From positions 12,648,001 to 12,712,000 of the forward strand of contig QCXZ01000053.1 in NCBI GenBank assembly GCA_025024175.1: a stretch of DNA of 64,000 bases. The letters run 5' to 3'. Shown one piece after another: positions 61,191 to 64,000 of the stretch. Made by a program: the position numbers and the translations under genes. The notes under the pieces are model-generated. The model did not search any database. It was not told where the DNA came from and saw only the letters and a program-made list of their open reading frames with translations. The DNA comes from Rhyzopertha dominica (taxonomy: Eukaryota > Arthropoda > Insecta > Coleoptera > Bostrichidae). The stretch's first letter is position 1. The number at the start of each line of letters is the position of its first letter.

Positions 61191-63480
61191 GTGAGCACGA
61201 GCGATATTTTGAATAACCATATGAACGTATTTTTGTTCACGTGCTGGGATCAAATTAACAACTAACGCTCTATTTACAATACACTACATTACATATTTTT
61301 AGGTGGTAAAGATTATCTGTCAGATTCAGCTGCAGATTAATAAGGCAACGTCAAATTTTAATATCTGTTGAAATTATTTTAATTTTTGGCATTTTGTAAA
61401 CGTTATTTTATAAAACTAATAATGCTCTTATACACAGTTACACAGCAATATCAGTCAGTCTCGTTAAATAAATAAAATAAAGTAATAAAAGCCGAAAACA
61501 CACTGATAAGGTTGAAAAACTGTTATTACACACAAGCATAGGCGTATCGATGGGGGTGGGGGGGGGACCAGGACTGCCAACTCTAAGCCTTTCCCACTTT
61601 CCATACGTTTAGTAAAATTTACAGACAAGTGTATTTCACAATTTTCATCCAGAACTCATATTTAACCTATGCAAATGACATTCAATAAGTCGTTATCAAA
61701 TGGTTTCCCAGCTTATTTTGGTCAGGTCAGGTCAGGCCAGGTTCAGCTGTTTTAATATGTTTTTCTTATAGAGATTGTTCAACTATGCATGATTCTGTTA
61801 TGTGAAATACACAAAGTCGGTCACATACTTGTATTTGAAGGCAACTCCGATCTTCTTAGTTCCAAATTTCAAAATTAATACAGAGAAACAAAAAATATCA
61901 GTTATTTCGAGCAAAAATCCATCCGAACTAAGAGTTATGAATGTCTAAAGTAAGTTTTAGGAATCCAGTAGCATTATAAGCACAAAGTAAAACCCGGCGT
62001 TCTGTTAAAATGCCAGTATACAAAAGCCTTTTTGAAAAACGGATTACATACATTTCTATTTATTTAAATAAGGCTTAATTTGGTTAAAATTTCAGGTGAA
62101 ATATTAATTGCTGAGTTAACTTTTGGAAGCAGTGCGCTGGCGGACTACGGAGGTTGACTTAACTTAAAAAAAAATAATAGCTAAATGAAAAATGTTATAA
62201 TCAAACAAACCCAAAGGCTCAGTCTAAATAAATATTCTGTACTGTGTTCATAACAAACCATGTCTTGCATAATTTTATGCAAATATCTAATTCTGATTTT
62301 ACATAGTACCTACTCATAATGTGTACAAAATCGTCGTCGAACATTGAGATGTAATATGCTATCATTCTAGTGATGTGTTGCGGTGTCTGGTTATTATCTA
62401 GCGTTTATATAACGACTCAAAAGCACTATTTTTGAGTTATGCGCTGGTCGTAATGATAGCCACAGAGCAAAAAGAAGTAGGTACTCAAATTTGCTAATAT
62501 CCACGTTTAATGGAGTATTATCAATGTGCTCATATTCAGTTTCAGATGACGACATTAGGCGCTTTAAGCACATAAACTATGCACTTATGATTAAAGTTAA
62601 AAACATAAATTACTTTTATGTCACATGGAAACTGCCGCAGAAGTAACAATTGAAGTATAACTTACATTGCCATCATAAGATTAATAGATCATAATGGAAT
62701 ACCTACCATTTGTAATAATTTATACTGTGCATTTAATTGTTAATCCTTGCAGATTTCAGTATAGTAAAGTAAAATCCGTAAAAATTTTTAACATACGTTT
62801 TGACAATATTGAGCTATATTTTGCAAATCAATGACAGCCAGCAAGATGAATATAATACATGAAAGGATATTTGCGGCTTGAGAACAATAACAAATGTTGG
62901 CTTTAAAATTATGCAGAAGTTTGAGTGTATGAGTAGAAATTGTTAGAGATAAAACGACCATCAATTTAATGCTGATTGGTAGAGCTTGGCCGGCTGACGC
63001 ATAATGCTGGGGCTTATAACTTGAATTTTCAAGTTCAAATGAAATTAGCTAAACCAGCAGCTTAAATCATTACAGCATTAGGTACTGTTTCACGACCAGG
63101 TTGTTTCCTCATTCTCAGTTTTGATAAATTGTTTATCTATACTAGCTGCCTATTCACTCCTAACTTAAATTTCTAAAGCTTCTAATGCAAAAAGTTGAAA
63201 TTAAAAAGGGCATCGGTTAATTTAATTAATATTGCGAATTCCAAATCATAAAACGTGGTTCTATTAGTAGATGCTTAAGGCGAAATTTATATTTCTTTAG
63301 TACTTTGTTTGACATTACTATATGGGTCACGGATCTCTATTCTTTCAAATAAAATGTATCTACTCATCTTTTGTTAAGAGGGGCGTTTACCTAGAGCGAA
63401 GCGGGTCATTTTAAGCACCTGCCGTTTTACATTTTACCGAGTTATTCGAAACTTTTTCGAAGTGAAATTTCGACATAACA
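61191..63480. other. Unassigned DNA
   Basis: Contains a G-run (61,552-61,567) and an AGGTCA-like tract (61,720). Otherwise nothing supported. Confidence 0.4.
61720..61741 (+). promoter_or_regulatory. Overlapping AGGTCA-like half-sites (5-bp GGTCA tandem)
   Basis: GGTCAGGTCAGGTCAGGCCAG contains three overlapping nuclear-receptor-type half-sites in tandem, with a 5-bp step instead of the usual 6 bp plus spacer. It may simply be a microsatellite. Confidence 0.3.
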
Positions 63481-63490
63481 ATGACAAAAG

Positions 63491-63650
63491 ATGTAGCTAC
63501 AACGTAGAGTTCGAGTTTTTTCTGAATTTGGCACGGTAATGTAAATATTTGTTGTTATATTTTGCTTAAAAATGCGTGTCTTTGGCGAGCTATTTCTCGA
63601 AAACTAAGGCACATAAACGCGAAATTCGAACTCCACGTTGTAGCTACATA
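63491..63650. repeat. 24-bp inverted repeat with ~110-bp spacer
   Basis: ATGTAGCTACAACGTAGAG then TTCGA at 63,491-63,514, and its complement (one mismatch) at 63,626-63,650. It could be internal to a MITE whose ends I did not find. Confidence 0.75.
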
Positions 63651-64000
63651 TTTCGTTGTACACTACCAAAAACATGAGCACGATAAATGAGTAAAAACAT
63701 TCAAAAAATCTAAAACCGCAAACCCTTTCGCACGAGTCTGTCACGAGAGTGGAATGCGAATGCCCATCCCCACCAGGTTCGTCGCGTGGTATCCAGTGAA
63801 CAGTGAGGCTAAAAAAAAAGCTGTGTACGCCCATGCACACAAGTGTAACAATTTTTTTTTCAAATATAACGTAAATATCTCTATGTGAGNCAGTATATCA
63901 NTGAACCCATCAATCTTATTTTTTGAAAAAAATGAACAAATTTATTATGTCACTTTCATATTAGGTGCGATGCGCNGTTACAAATTACGTTCATACAAAG

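Overview
This window is eukaryotic and almost certainly insect. It is strongly AT-rich, has sparse exons, and contains a 53-bp spliceosomal intron. Most recognisable coding matter belongs to insect-type transposable elements: PHD-finger non-LTR retrotransposons, Penelope-like elements (PLEs) with GIY-YIG domains, a FLYWCH Mutator-like element, DDE_3 (IS630/Tc1-like) transposases and hAT-type non-autonomous elements. The very short intron would suit a beetle or similar insect, but the order cannot be fixed from sequence alone. I saw no tRNA, rRNA, CRISPR array or bacterial operon. Isolated single Ns are scattered through the window and cluster in one LINE.

Layout, 1-20 kb. Positions 1-2234 hold the 3' part of a host gene (two exons, PP1-type RVxF motif, coiled coil, Ser/Thr/Gln-rich), followed by a polyadenylation signal. 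A decayed minus-strand LINE follows (3.1-6.3 kb). A FLYWCH Mutator-like transposase pseudogene (6.6-9.0 kb) is split by a 1,034-bp near-perfect palindrome with a TA target duplication. A decayed DDE_3 transposase lies at 9.1-10.4 kb. Unassigned DNA then contains a complete hAT-type element with 8-bp target duplications (12.89-13.59 kb) and a 2.6-kb foldback element whose arms are built of ~325-bp tandem units (15.3-17.9 kb).

18-30 kb. Three PLE fragments are interleaved with three long (TTA)n arrays. Between the PLE copies sits a 153-bp exon-like segment (20,451-20,603) with a good acceptor and a GC-type donor. Its C-terminal residues resemble the start of the first membrane segment of insect SLC16-type monocarboxylate transporters. 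Two ends of a second hAT family follow, one forming a complete 1,060-bp element (26.86-27.92 kb).

30-50 kb. A nearly full-length PHD-ORF1/APE-RT LINE (30.1-34.3 kb), a 263-bp hAT MITE, a decayed LINE (36.5-38.8 kb), a candidate promoter/first exon at 40.4 kb, two more PLE fragments (41.9 and 47.3 kb) and a 5'-truncated minus-strand LINE (48.0-50.0 kb).

50-64 kb. A solo PLE terminal segment with a hammerhead-like core, an (AT)n tract, a second copy of the DDE_3 transposase family (minus strand), several short direct and inverted repeats, a THAP-like exon candidate at 59.03 kb, and blocks of higher-complexity unique sequence that could be regulatory.

The genes do not form a pathway. The window is best read as host introns or intergenic DNA with small exons, filled by successive transposon insertions. 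The most distinctive structures are the two giant foldbacks and the recurring PLE 3'-end motifs.
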